Source: DATHWB01 sp040880725
GTDB taxonomy: Bacteria; Actinomycetota; Acidimicrobiia; Spongiisociales; ZC4RG35
Direction of reading: 5' to 3'
NCBI GenBank assembly: GCA_040880725.1
Contig: JBBDHV010000023.1
Coordinates: forward strand, 1 to 31,149
DNA: 31,149 bases
The stretch's first letter is position 1. Every line of letters begins with the position of its first letter. Shown in pieces: positions 15,003 through 23,356 of the stretch. The position numbers and the translations under genes were made by a program. A model generated the notes under the pieces. The model was not told where the DNA came from and ran no database searches. It saw only the letters and a program-made list of their open reading frames with translations.

Positions 15003-16285
15003 GATCGGCCCACGATCGCGGCGAGTTCCCGCCACGAGGGTTCGAAGTCGGACAGTTGGTCGGGCGTCTGCCGGAAGAGCGAGACGAGATCCGGCGAGAG
15101 TGCCAGGCCCCGGTCGGCCTCCGGATTCGACCCGGGCACATAGGCGCCGACTTCGACGAGATCACGCACCTCGTCTGCGGCGGCGAGAGCGGAGCGTGCG
15201 CTCCGCGCCACCAACGTGCGCTCCGAACCGACAAGGCCGTCCGCAAGTCGACTGAGCGACCGGAGGGGATCGATCGCTGGATAGCGGCCGAGCGTGGCGA
15301 GCCGCCGATCGAGCACCAGGTGTCCGTCGAGGATGCCTCGCGCCGCATCGGCAATCGGATCGTTGTGATCGTCACCCTCGACGAGCACCGTGTAGATCCC
15401 GGTGACCGTTCCCGCCGAGCGGGGACCTGCCCTTTCCAGCAGGCGGGGAAGAAGGGAGAAGACCGAAGGGGTGTACCCCCGGGCGGTCGGCGGCTCCCCT
15501 GCTGCCAGTCCGATTTCCCGTTGGGCCATCGCCAAGCGGGTGAGTGAGTCGACCATGAGCATCACGTCGGCTCCCTCGTCGGCGAACCACTCTGCCATGC
15601 GAGTGGCCACCAGCCCGGCTCGAAGGCGCACCATCGGCGACTCGTCCGAGGTTGCCACGACGACCACGGTCCGGGACAGTCCTTGCGCGCCCAGCCCGTC
15701 CTCGATGAACTCGCGCACCTCCCGTCCCCGCTCGCCGACCATCGCCACGACGTTCACGTCGGCCGACGCTCCGCGAGCAATCATGCCGAGGAGGCTCGAC
15801 TTGCCGACGCCGCTTCCGCCGACGATTCCCACCCGCTGGCCCTTGCCGAGCGTGCAGAGCAGATCGATGACTTTGACGCCCACCGGGAAGATCTCATCGA
15901 TGCGTTGCCGAGTCAGCGGCGGAGGAACCGACCCCTCCAGCGGCACCCGATCCAATCGCAACGGCGGGCCGCCATCCATCGGCGATCCGGAGGCATCGAC
16001 GACTCGACCGATCAGTTCGGCGCCGACCGGGACAGATGCCGCACGCGGCGCCTTCCACACCCGGTCGTCCGAGCCGATGCCCGCCGTTTCACCCAGGACG
16101 ACAGCCCTGGCGCCGGAGTCTCCGACCGATACGACCTCCGCCGCGAGCCTCGAACCTCCCCCGGCGACTTCGAGAGAATCGCCGACTCGCAGCCGGAGCC
16201 CGCGTACTTCGATCTCATGTCCGACGACGCGTGTGACCCGCCCCGTCGGGCGGATCGGTGTGAGAGTGCGAGCCTCAGTCGGCAT
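14999..16285 (-). CDS. fliI: Flagellar export ATPase FliI
   Basis: The 428-residue product belongs to the F1-beta-like type III ATPases. Walker A is GGSGVGKS (156-163), followed by the family's GERGREVREF (184-193). Walker B is VMLMVDS (241-247), followed by LTRLAMAQREIGLAAGEPP. It is a hexameric ATPase that unfolds and feeds substrates at the base of the export gate. I choose ATG 16285, overlapping the fliH end by 11 bases. The frame extends upstream but lacks support there. Length is normal. Confidence 0.97.
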   Translation of the reverse strand: MPTEARTLTPIRPTGRVTRVVGHEIEVRGLRLRVGDSLEVAGGGSRLAAEVVSVGDSGARAVVLGETAGIGSDDRVWKAPRAASVPVGAELIGRVVDASGSPMDGGPPLRLDRVPLEGSVPPPLTRQRIDEIFPVGVKVIDLLCTLGKGQRVGIVGGSGVGKSSLLGMIARGASADVNVVAMVGERGREVREFIEDGLGAQGLSRTVVVVATSDESPMVRLRAGLVATRMAEWFADEGADVMLMVDSLTRLAMAQREIGLAAGEPPTARGYTPSVFSLLPRLLERAGPRSAGTVTGIYTVLVEGDDHNDPIADAARGILDGHLVLDRRLATLGRYPAIDPLRSLSRLADGLVGSERTLVARSARSALAAADEVRDLVEVGAYVPGSNPEADRGLALSPDLVSLFRQTPDQLSDFEPSWRELAAIVGRS

Positions 16286-16847
16286 CGAAGGCCTCCCGCA
16301 ATACCGTCCACGCCACCGCACGAGTCAGCTCGGCACTCCCCCACTCGCCGCGTATCCGGGCTTCGCCCGGCATGAGGACGGCGCTGCTGCGGACCGTGCA
16401 TCGAAGGTCATCGAGGGTCCCGGTGACGAGTTCCACATCGTCGGCGTGCACCTCCACGACGAAGTCGGATCCTTCGAGGCTGTCAAGCGCCGCGTCGATC
16501 CGGTCGGTCAGGGCGGAGGAAGTGATCGGGACAGTCCCGGTGACGCACTCTGCGAGTTCCAGCGCCAGCGACACGATCCGCTCGGTGTCGGCCCGAACCT
16601 GTTCCCGGACTTCGGAGGCGGCCTGATCCACGGCGGCCAGCACGGTCATTCGCACGACGTCGATTTGGCCGGTCAGTTCATCGACCGCGTGGCGTCGGCC
16701 CTCCTCCACTCCTCGTGCGTAGGACTGAAGGTCGGTCTCGGCGAGGCGCTGCTCCCATTCGGGGTCAGGGGGAAGCGCCTGTGAGAACTGCAGAACCCGG
16801 CTGGTTCCCATTGCGGGTGAGCGAAGGACGCTAGCCAACGAGATCAC
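16275..16847 (-). CDS. fliH: Flagellar export ATPase regulator FliH
   Basis: The 190-residue product has an N-terminal segment, a helical middle (YARGVEEGRRHAVDELTGQI, about 43-62, onward) and a C-terminal FliH/V-ATPase E-like domain with VVEVHADDVELV and PGEARI-type strands. FliH dimers bind FliI N termini and dock them at FliN. The start is GTG at 16847, overlapping fliG by 17 bases. A later ATG at 16811 is an alternative. Identity is typical of this weakly conserved family, and position between fliG and fliI supports it. Confidence 0.87.
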   Translation of the reverse strand: MISLASVLRSPAMGTSRVLQFSQALPPDPEWEQRLAETDLQSYARGVEEGRRHAVDELTGQIDVVRMTVLAAVDQAASEVREQVRADTERIVSLALELAECVTGTVPITSSALTDRIDAALDSLEGSDFVVEVHADDVELVTGTLDDLRCTVRSSAVLMPGEARIRGEWGSAELTRAVAWTVLREAFDAD

Positions 16848-17892
16848 CCCCGCCCTTTCGGGAAATGACGATCTGGCCGGTCTCGTCGAGGTGGCGGATT
16901 CGGGCGACGACCTCGCTCTGTGCCTCTTCCATCTCGGTGCGACGGACCTGTCCCATGATCTCCATCTCTTCGGCCAGATTTTCCCTCGCCCGCGACGACA
17001 TGTTCCGGAAGATGGCGTCCTGGACGTCCGGTCGAACGCCCTTCATGGCCGTTGCGAGGGTCTGCTGGTCGATGGTCTGGATGACTTCCTGGATGGAACG
17101 GTCGTCGAGCAGGGCGATGTCTTCGAACACGAACATCAGCGCCCTGACCTGCTCGGCCAGTTCGGGGTCGACCTCGGCGATTCGCTCCAGGATCGCCTTC
17201 TCCGTCGTCCTGTCGGCGTGGTTGAGCATCTCGGCCAGGTCCTTCACCCCACCCCGCTGGGTGGCCTCCGCAGATGTCATTGCCCCCAGCCGTGCCTGAA
17301 GAACCGATTCCACGTTCCGGATCACATCGGGTGAGGTGCGTCCCATCGCGGCGATACGAAGCGTCACTTCCCGCTGCATGTCCGACTCCAACCCGGCGAG
17401 CACACGGGATGCGTACGACGCCGGCTGATGGGTGAGGATGAGCGCCACTGTCTGCGGATGCTCCTCCTTCAGGAATTGGACGAGCTGTTCGGGATCGACG
17501 TCACGCAGAAAGCCGAACGGCATCGACGTCCGAGTGGCCATGATCCGCTCGATGATCTCGGCGCCCTTCGAACCCCGCCAAGCCATGACGAGTTCCTTGG
17601 CGTACTGCATGCCGCCCTGGGTCACGAGCTTGTGGCCGATGATCTCTTCCTGCACCTCTCGGAGCACCAGCTCGAGTGTGTCGGGGTCGATGGTCTCGAG
17701 CTTGGCGACCTCCGAGGCGAGCAGTTCCACCTCGTCTTCGCTGAGGTGGCGCATGAGTTGGGCCGAGGTCCTCGAACCGAGAGCGATCACCAGCGCGGCA
17801 GCCTTCTGCCGCGACCCGATCTCCGACTCACCGGCCGGACGTTGGGAGATCCCGGCCTCGAGTTCCTCCAACACCGAGAGGTCGGCGCTCAT
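16831..17892 (-). CDS. fliG: Flagellar motor switch protein FliG
   Basis: The 353-residue product shows all three FliG domains. The N domain (about 27-115) binds FliF. The middle domain carries the EHPQT motif at 144-148, in LKEEHPQTVALIL. The C domain contains the torque helix MFVFEDIALLDDRSIQEVIQ (about 253-272) with the conserved charged Asp-Asp-Arg residues that face MotA. It ends with a basic Gly-rich tail. The ATG overlaps the fliF stop by 4 bases. No deletions are seen, so a functional rotor is expected. Confidence 0.97.
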   Translation of the reverse strand: MSADLSVLEELEAGISQRPAGESEIGSRQKAAALVIALGSRTSAQLMRHLSEDEVELLASEVAKLETIDPDTLELVLREVQEEIIGHKLVTQGGMQYAKELVMAWRGSKGAEIIERIMATRTSMPFGFLRDVDPEQLVQFLKEEHPQTVALILTHQPASYASRVLAGLESDMQREVTLRIAAMGRTSPDVIRNVESVLQARLGAMTSAEATQRGGVKDLAEMLNHADRTTEKAILERIAEVDPELAEQVRALMFVFEDIALLDDRSIQEVIQTIDQQTLATAMKGVRPDVQDAIFRNMSSRARENLAEEMEIMGQVRRTEMEEAQSEVVARIRHLDETGQIVISRKGGGDLVG

Positions 17893-19427
17893 CGCCGGTC
17901 CGCCAGCCAGCTCCGGAGAAGTGTTGCAATCTCCTCGGGCTGTCGTTGCACGAGATCGATCACGTCGTCGGTGATGGAGGGCTCGTAGGAGGCCTGCGGC
18001 GCGTCGTCCGCCCGACGGCCCCCAACAGACGCCAGGACGCGCTCGGGCTCAGGTTGTGGGAGCGGAGTCGGCAGCGGCGTGTCGACCTCGAGCGTGGCAC
18101 GCCGCCGGCCACGAGACATCACGAGGAGGCTCACGACCACACCCAGCATCAACACAGCACCGATGATCTCGGGGAGGCGGTCCACCCACTCGTCCACCGG
18201 AGAGGGTTCGGGGAGTGGTGCGACATCGACGCCATCTCCCAGCGCGAACGGAGCTGCCGACACCTCGATGACGTCGCCGCGTTCGGGGTCGATCCCGGCG
18301 GCCGCAGCCACCAGGCGCTCGACGTCCTCGAGCGGGATCGGGGCGCCACCGGCCGACCCGTCATCGACGATCACGGCCACCGAGAGACGTCGGATGTCGC
18401 CGGGCGCACTGATCACCGAGGTGAGTTCCCGGTCGATCCCGTACTCCCTGAGAACCTCATTGCGGGCATAGTCGTATTCGCCGGCGTCACCGGTGACGAT
18501 TCCGCCGTCGGCTCCGAGCGCCGCCCCGGGGGCCACTCCGGTGCCCGAGTACTCCTCCTCAACGGTCTGTTCACTCAACGTCTGCGTGTCCTCACCGAAC
18601 GTCTCACGCTCGAGGCTTCGCTGGTCGAAATCCAAGTCGGCCCGCACGACGAGCGCGGAACGACCAGGCCCGAGCACCGAGGACAGCAGCGTCTGGAGGT
18701 CGGACGTCAGCGCGCTCTCGAAATCCCTGGTCTGGCGCAGTGACCTACTGCTCATCCCTGTCACGGACGACTCCTCGCCTGCGGCGTGGAGCACCTGACC
18801 GGACACGTCGGCGACGGTCACCTGTCCTGGTTCGAGTCCGTCGACCGACGACGACACCAAGAAGACCATGGCCTCGACTTCGCCGTCGCTGAGGCTGCGA
18901 ACGGGACGCACGAGGACCGAGGCGGTGGGCGACCGGCGCTCCTCCGAGAAGAGCGGCTCATCGGGGATGACGAGATGCACTGTGGCGAACTCGACCCCGT
19001 CCATGGCAAGGAGCGTCTTGGACAGCTCACCTTCCAAGGCGCGCTGGAACGAGATCCGTTGCTGAAAGTTCGAGAGCGTGAGGCCCTGCTCGTCGAGCAG
19101 TTCGTAGCCGGCCGGCACGACCTCACCCTGGACACCTGCGGCAGCCAGAGAGGCGCGCAGCGCGTAGACCTGACTGCGGGGAACGAGGATGCGAGACCCT
19201 GCGGCCTCCAGCTTGTAGTCCACGCCCTGGGTCTCGAGCTCGTCGATGACCGATTGGACCTGCGGACCCTGCATACCCGAGTAGAGGACGGTGTACGAGG
19301 GGGCGGTCACCCACCGGAAGAACATCACCGAGGCGAGCGCCAGGATGACGATCGACACGGCGATGCCGACCTGTTGGGCCGGTGGCACGGTGCGCACCAG
19401 CGTTGTCAGACGTTCTTTGAACTCCAT
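17889..19427 (-). CDS. fliF: Flagellar MS-ring protein FliF
   Basis: The 512-residue product has a first membrane helix at about 21-42, the ring-building motif region with VLYSGMQGPQVQSVIDELET (about 54-73) and the GVDYKLEAAGSRILVP stretch. A large extracytoplasmic part follows, then a second membrane helix near residue 430 (IIGAVLMLGVVVSLLVMSRG) and a cytosolic tail that binds FliG, ending DVIDLVQRQPEEIATLLRSW. FliF is the platform on which rod, C-ring and export gate are built. Length is normal. The gene begins 1 base after the fliE stop. Confidence 0.97.
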   Translation of the reverse strand: MEFKERLTTLVRTVPPAQQVGIAVSIVILALASVMFFRWVTAPSYTVLYSGMQGPQVQSVIDELETQGVDYKLEAAGSRILVPRSQVYALRASLAAAGVQGEVVPAGYELLDEQGLTLSNFQQRISFQRALEGELSKTLLAMDGVEFATVHLVIPDEPLFSEERRSPTASVLVRPVRSLSDGEVEAMVFLVSSSVDGLEPGQVTVADVSGQVLHAAGEESSVTGMSSRSLRQTRDFESALTSDLQTLLSSVLGPGRSALVVRADLDFDQRSLERETFGEDTQTLSEQTVEEEYSGTGVAPGAALGADGGIVTGDAGEYDYARNEVLREYGIDRELTSVISAPGDIRRLSVAVIVDDGSAGGAPIPLEDVERLVAAAAGIDPERGDVIEVSAAPFALGDGVDVAPLPEPSPVDEWVDRLPEIIGAVLMLGVVVSLLVMSRGRRRATLEVDTPLPTPLPQPEPERVLASVGGRRADDAPQASYEPSITDDVIDLVQRQPEEIATLLRSWLADRR

Positions 19428-19428
19428 G

Positions 19429-19734
19429 TCAGAGCGGCATCCTCATGATCTCCTGATAGGCCTCGACGGCGCGGTTGCGGACTTGGACCATCAGATCCAT
19501 CTGCAGAGACGCCTTGGTCGTGGCAAGCATCAGTTCGTGTACGTTCGTCGAGCCGCCTGTCGCGAGGTCGGTGGCAATGGCGTCGGCACGTCCCTCGGCA
19601 TTGGACACCGACTGCACGGCGTCGCCGATCTTCTTCGAGAAGTCGACATCGGACGCGGCTCGTGGTCCGGTGACGCCGGCGTCGACGGCCGCAGGCATCC
19701 GGATCGGTTGAATGGGCATGACCACCGGGCTCAC
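19429..19734 (-). CDS. fliE: Flagellar hook-basal body protein FliE
   Basis: The 101-residue product has a variable N terminus and the conserved C-terminal part VHELMLATTKASLQMDLMVQ (about 65-84) followed by VRNRAVEAYQEIMRMPL, the FliE signature. FliE joins the MS ring to the proximal rod and is among the first exported proteins. The GTG at 19734 overlaps the flgC stop as GTGA. Confidence 0.96.
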   Translation of the reverse strand: MSPVVMPIQPIRMPAAVDAGVTGPRAASDVDFSKKIGDAVQSVSNAEGRADAIATDLATGGSTNVHELMLATTKASLQMDLMVQVRNRAVEAYQEIMRMPL

Positions 19735-20144
19735 CCCCGCCCGATCCGGAGGGCGGACTGATATGCCTCCCGCGCCTCGGAGACGACTTGGAGGTTCGCC
19801 TGATATGACCGTTGGGCGATGATGAGATCAGTCATCTGACCGCCGAGGTCCACCACCGGATGCACCACGTATCCGTCTTCGTCGGCCATCGGGTTCTCCG
19901 GGTCGAAGATTCTCGGGGCGTCTCCACCCTGTTCGACCACAGCAGTCACCGCGACGCCCCGGCCCTGGGAGGCGTTCAATCCTCTGATCTCCTGGGCCAC
20001 GACCATGTGAGCGCGGAACGGCTCTTCGTCACCGGGCCGCACCGTGTTCAGGTTGGCGAGGTTGTGACCGATCGTGTCCAGCCAGAACTGGGAGGTTCCG
20101 AGAGCGGAGCCTGCGATGTCGAACGTCGAAAAGGCGCTCATCAC
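19731..20144 (-). CDS. flgC: Proximal rod protein FlgC
   Basis: The 137-residue product has the rod/hook N-terminal heptad region FDIAGSALGTSQFWLDTIGH and NLANLNT (about 8-33), the central VVEQGGDAPRIFDPENPMAD segment, and the C-terminal motif DLIIAQRSYQANLQVVSEAR. These are hallmarks of FlgC. It forms part of the proximal rod and is exported by the flagellar system. GTG at 20144 overlaps the flgB stop by 4 bases. The next ATG (20141) is equally plausible. Confidence 0.96.
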   Translation of the reverse strand: MMSAFSTFDIAGSALGTSQFWLDTIGHNLANLNTVRPGDEEPFRAHMVVAQEIRGLNASQGRGVAVTAVVEQGGDAPRIFDPENPMADEDGYVVHPVVDLGGQMTDLIIAQRSYQANLQVVSEAREAYQSALRIGRG

Positions 20145-20485
20145 GCACCGCCCCGGATGGCGTTGCGGAGCTGGGACGCCTTGAAGTTGTAGGCGGCGAC
20201 CATCGAGTCACGCAGAAGGCCCGTACGGATCATGTCGACCACCTCGTCCTCGAGTGCCACTTCGTTGGTGCCGTTGGGGACACTCACGATCGGCGATGTG
20301 GAGGGGTCGCTGAGCTGCCTCGGGTCGCCGGAACGGAGTGCGCCGGCGAGTTGATTCTCGAAGGACACCCGCGACGGACGGAAGCCCGGGAGGGAAGCGT
20401 TGGCGATGTTGTTGGCGGTCACGTCCGCCCGAACGGCAAGGCCGTTCAGCGCGTACTCGACGGCATGCATCGTGAGATCCTGCAT
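20141..20485 (-). CDS. flgB: Proximal rod protein FlgB
   Basis: The 114-residue product has the FlgB pattern: MHAVEYALNGLAVRADVTAN (6-25) and NIANASLPGFRPSRVSFENQ near the N terminus, and the C-terminal GLLRDSMVAAYNFKASQLRNAI. It is the first gene of the long minus-strand unit, which extends at least to flhA. ATG 20485 has AAGGAG about 10 bases upstream. A sigma-28-like promoter candidate lies about 75 bases before the start. Confidence 0.95.
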   Translation of the reverse strand: MQDLTMHAVEYALNGLAVRADVTANNIANASLPGFRPSRVSFENQLAGALRSGDPRQLSDPSTSPIVSVPNGTNEVALEDEVVDMIRTGLLRDSMVAAYNFKASQLRNAIRGGA

Positions 20486-20560
20486 TGGGCTCGGGCTCCT
20501 TGTTCTCTCCGACCTCCGTCCTTGGAGAGTTCACCCGCCGAATCCCTGGCAGCCCTCACC

Positions 20561-20586
20561 CGGTCGGCCACCACCATCCCGCCTTA
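20561..20586 (-). promoter_or_regulatory. Candidate sigma-28-type promoter for the flgB unit
   Basis: On the minus strand TAAG (20586-20583) is followed after 14 bases by GCCGACCG (20568-20561). The known FliA/WhiG consensus is TAAA, 15 bases, GCCGATAA, so the -10 core GCCGA is kept and the spacing is one shorter. The same 14-base spacing recurs before flagellin and before the M15 peptidase gene. The start point would fall roughly 70 bases before flgB. There is no experimental support. Confidence 0.4.
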
Positions 20587-20588
20587 AG

Positions 20589-20705
20589 CGCGTTCTTAGC
20601 GAATGAGCGCCTCAGAAACAGCGCGGTTCGCGTAGCGAAAAGCCGACCCAGATTTCTGCCACGCGAATCGCGTCATTTGTGACGCGCTGGTTCGCTAAGA
20701 ACGCG
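20589..20705. repeat. 117-bp imperfect inverted repeat with perfect 15-bp ends
   Basis: The ends CGCGTTCTTAGCGAA (20589-20603) and TTCGCTAAGAACGCG (20691-20705) are exact reverse complements. The next 39 bases inward on each side still pair at 27 positions, so 42 of 54 arm positions match overall around a centre at 20647. The element lies between the end of the fliD-fliS-fliT-like unit and the flgB promoter. It could be a large terminator or insulator hairpin, though no T-run is seen, or a small mobile element of MITE type. No target duplication is visible. Confidence 0.75.
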
Positions 20706-20722
20706 TCCGAGCCGACCCTGAG

Positions 20723-20998
20723 TCAGGAGGCGTGGTGGCGGTAGGCGTGGCCGGCGTGACGGCGGGCACGGGCGGCATCGAGATCGGCGGCGGTCCGGTC
20801 CCGGGTCTCGGCGACCAGACCGATCACCTCACCGATCTCCGTCAACAGGTTCTCGAGGGCGGACCGATCGATCCCAAGATCACGGTCGGGACGATGGAAC
20901 GGCTGAGTGGCGAGCCCACTGAGGTCGCCGCTGTCGATCGCAGATCGGATGGCCTTCGCCTCCCGGTGGATTTCACCCGCAGAATCCCAACTGATCAC
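20723..20998 (-). CDS. FliT-position small flagellar protein
   Basis: The 91-residue product is helical and charged, with the repeated pattern HREAKAIRSAIDSGDLSGLA and LENLLTEIGEVIGLVAETRD. It follows fliS, where fliT (chaperone of the filament cap FliD) often lies, but its identity to FliT is too weak to name it. I choose GTG at 20998, overlapping the fliS stop as GTGA. A longer frame adds only an Arg-Gly-rich stretch. A chaperone or regulator role is inference from order and helical character. It ends close to the large inverted repeat. Confidence 0.6.
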   Translation of the reverse strand: MISWDSAGEIHREAKAIRSAIDSGDLSGLATQPFHRPDRDLGIDRSALENLLTEIGEVIGLVAETRDRTAADLDAARARRHAGHAYRHHAS

Positions 20999-21381
20999 GC
21001 CGCCCCCTCCACCTCGCACTCGACCACGTCCCAGGCCTCGCGGAGGTCACGGAGCACCTGCCCGACATCGGCGAGAGGGCGAAAGTCCTTCGCCACGTTC
21101 GCCTCGACCAGCCGGGCACGACAGAATTCGTACAGCGACGCCAGCGACACAGAAATGTCCCCGCCCCGATCGTGGTCGAGCGCCAGTTCGAGCTCCAACA
21201 CGATGCGCTGGGTACGAGTGAGCATCTCGTGAATCGCCGACGGGTCGAAGACCCCGGCCCGGAGATCCTCTGCCGCCGTGTCACAGAGTTCGATCGCCTT
21301 CTCATACAGCATCCCCACCAAACGGGCCGGCCCGGCCGTGACAACCGAATGGGATTGGTAGATCGCCTGTGCACCAGTCAT
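20995..21381 (-). CDS. fliS: Flagellin export chaperone FliS
   Basis: The 128-residue product has the FliS pattern: a start with AIYQSHSVVTAGPARLVGML (about 6-25) followed by YEKAIELCD, and later helices with NVAKDFRPLADVGQVLRDLR. The family usually starts YxxxxVxTAsPxxLixmLYdgai, well matched here. FliS binds the flagellin C terminus and prevents premature polymerisation. It is located 10 bases after fliD, the usual order. Confidence 0.95.
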   Translation of the reverse strand: MTGAQAIYQSHSVVTAGPARLVGMLYEKAIELCDTAAEDLRAGVFDPSAIHEMLTRTQRIVLELELALDHDRGGDISVSLASLYEFCRARLVEANVAKDFRPLADVGQVLRDLREAWDVVECEVEGAA

Positions 21382-21391
21382 CGTGTCTCAC

Positions 21392-23245
21392 TCATCCCTG
21401 CTGTTGGAGGCCGGCGAGTTGGGACTGCAGCCAGCCCTGCTGGGACTGCAGTCGACTCATCGTGGTTTCGAGCGTCGCGAACCGCATGATCAGCTCTTCC
21501 TGAACTCGGTCGAGCCGAGCATCGAACCGTTCGATCTGGTCGTCGACAATGCCAATCTGTGCTTCCCAGTGCTCGCGGGCCCGAGCCACGGATCCGCCAG
21601 TTCCCTCCAGGGGGCTGAGAGCGGCAGACACGTTACCTGCGATACCGTTCGACGGGAGCACTTGGCCCAGGGCAAGGGTTCCGCCGGCACCGTCGACCTC
21701 GGTCTGGGTCGCCAGTATCCGCAGGGTAAGGCCCGCCACATCTCCAGACGATGTCGTCAGGGACTGGCCGGACCCTGTCCCCGCAACGCCGTCGATGGTG
21801 CCTTCCACGTCTTCGCCGGTGAAGGACCCATCAAGGCCGAGAGTGCCGCTGTTGGACACGGTGAACGAGACTGCGGATCCGTGTCGGGATTCTTCGAGGC
21901 GCATCGCCCCCCCGTCATCGGACGCGGTGATCGAGTCGATCCCGAGGGCGCGCAGTTGGTTGTTGACCTGGGTGATCGCTTCGCCGAGAGAGGCGCCGGC
22001 ACTCACCGTCACCTGGGCGGCCTTGGCGCCGCTGACGACGTCAAACGTCAGATCCGCGTCCGGCGACGCGTACACCGCCCCCGACACGGCAGCGACCCTC
22101 GCCGCCCGAGTAATGACAATGTCGTAGACGCCGGGCGTGGTCTCATCAGTCGAACGGACATACTCCACCCGGGCATCGGTGGCGCTTCCCGACCGGGACA
22201 GCAGCGAAGCGACCCCCGTGAAGTCGGTCGACAGCGCAGACTGCAGCTTCGTCTCGTCGAGTTCGAAACGCCCATCCCGGGTGATCTCGAGCCCGATCGC
22301 CGACGAGTGAGAGAAGGTTCCCCCCTGCACGATCTCGGTCACCGAGGTCTGTAACTGCGTCAGAATGCTCCGCGCCGTAGCGTCGCCGAGGAGTGGCCCA
22401 CCCTTGCCGGATTCGCTGTCGTAACGGCTCAGGCTCTTGAGGGTGTCGATGGCGCTGTTGAGCGCGTCCACGAACGACTTGATGCCTTCGGTGGCAGCCT
22501 CGAGATCGCGGGAGGTCGTGATGGTGACTTCTTCCGGGCCTTCCGAGACGAGGTCGATGGTGACTCCGTCGATGAGGTCGGTCACGACGTTCGTGGAGCG
22601 GGTCACTGTGAGTCCGCCCATCGTGAGTTGGGCGTCCTGGCCGGTCCGAACGGTGTCAAAGGTTGCGAGGCCGGCCTGGTCGCCGGTGGCGGTAAACACC
22701 GAGTCGGATCCGGTGGTGTCGGCCGTCAGGGAGAGCTTGGATACGGTGTCGGACACCTTGAGCACCGACGCCGATACGCCGACACCGAGGTCATCGATCT
22801 GATCTGCGAGTTGTGCGAGGGTGGTGGAAGCGTCGGTGACGATGTCGTGGTCTACTCCGTCGACCGTCAGCGTGAAGGTGCCGGCTCCGACGGTGTCGGT
22901 TGCCGAGCCGAAGTCAGCGGAAACAATGTGATGGGCCCGGGCGAGAGCGTCGACGGTGAACGTCAACGACTGGAGCTCCGGAGAGCCGGTGACGGACACC
23001 GATGCTCGCTCGGGATGGGTCGACGTGCCCGACATGAAGGCCTCGAGGGAGCGGTCGCCGACAAAACCGTCGACTGCGCTCCGGAGCGCCGAGAGCTTGG
23101 TATTCACCTGTTGCCAGGCTTCGTCCTTGGTCTGGAAGCTGGCGCGCCGCTGTTCGAGACGCTGTAGTGGGATCCGCTCGACCTGCATGAGCTGGCCGAT
23201 GATCGCCTGGGTGTCCAGTCCTGATGCCAGTCCACCGATGTACAT
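21392..23245 (-). CDS. fliD: Filament cap protein FliD
   Basis: The 617-residue product starts MYIGGLASGLDTQAIIGQLM (1-20), the FliD N-terminal motif, has Thr/Ser/Val-rich beta domains in the middle, and ends with a coiled coil QIGIVDDQIERFDARLDRVQ and the MRFATLETTMSRLQSQQGWL motif typical of FliD_C. It caps the filament and assists flagellin folding and insertion. Two adjacent ATG codons occur at 23248 and 23245. AGGAG is better spaced (5 bases) for the second. The upstream region is cut short by an assembly gap, so its promoter cannot be seen. Confidence 0.96.
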   Translation of the reverse strand: MYIGGLASGLDTQAIIGQLMQVERIPLQRLEQRRASFQTKDEAWQQVNTKLSALRSAVDGFVGDRSLEAFMSGTSTHPERASVSVTGSPELQSLTFTVDALARAHHIVSADFGSATDTVGAGTFTLTVDGVDHDIVTDASTTLAQLADQIDDLGVGVSASVLKVSDTVSKLSLTADTTGSDSVFTATGDQAGLATFDTVRTGQDAQLTMGGLTVTRSTNVVTDLIDGVTIDLVSEGPEEVTITTSRDLEAATEGIKSFVDALNSAIDTLKSLSRYDSESGKGGPLLGDATARSILTQLQTSVTEIVQGGTFSHSSAIGLEITRDGRFELDETKLQSALSTDFTGVASLLSRSGSATDARVEYVRSTDETTPGVYDIVITRAARVAAVSGAVYASPDADLTFDVVSGAKAAQVTVSAGASLGEAITQVNNQLRALGIDSITASDDGGAMRLEESRHGSAVSFTVSNSGTLGLDGSFTGEDVEGTIDGVAGTGSGQSLTTSSGDVAGLTLRILATQTEVDGAGGTLALGQVLPSNGIAGNVSAALSPLEGTGGSVARAREHWEAQIGIVDDQIERFDARLDRVQEELIMRFATLETTMSRLQSQQGWLQSQLAGLQQQG

Positions 23246-23271
23246 CATTACTCCTGTGCTTGATGCCGGGT

Positions 23272-23293
23272 GTGGCCGCGATCACGCGGCCAC
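23272..23293. terminator. Strong GC hairpin between flagellin and fliD
   Basis: GTGGCCGCG, ATCA, CGCGGCCAC forms a perfect 9-bp stem with a 4-base loop. It lies after the flagellin stop and before fliD on the minus strand, so it may end or attenuate the flagellin transcript. No T-run follows. The gap at 23294 directly abuts it, and such a hairpin may itself have hindered sequencing. Confidence 0.5.
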
Positions 23294-23339
<46 letters not shown>

Positions 23340-23356
23340 CTCTGGTGCCGTGACTG

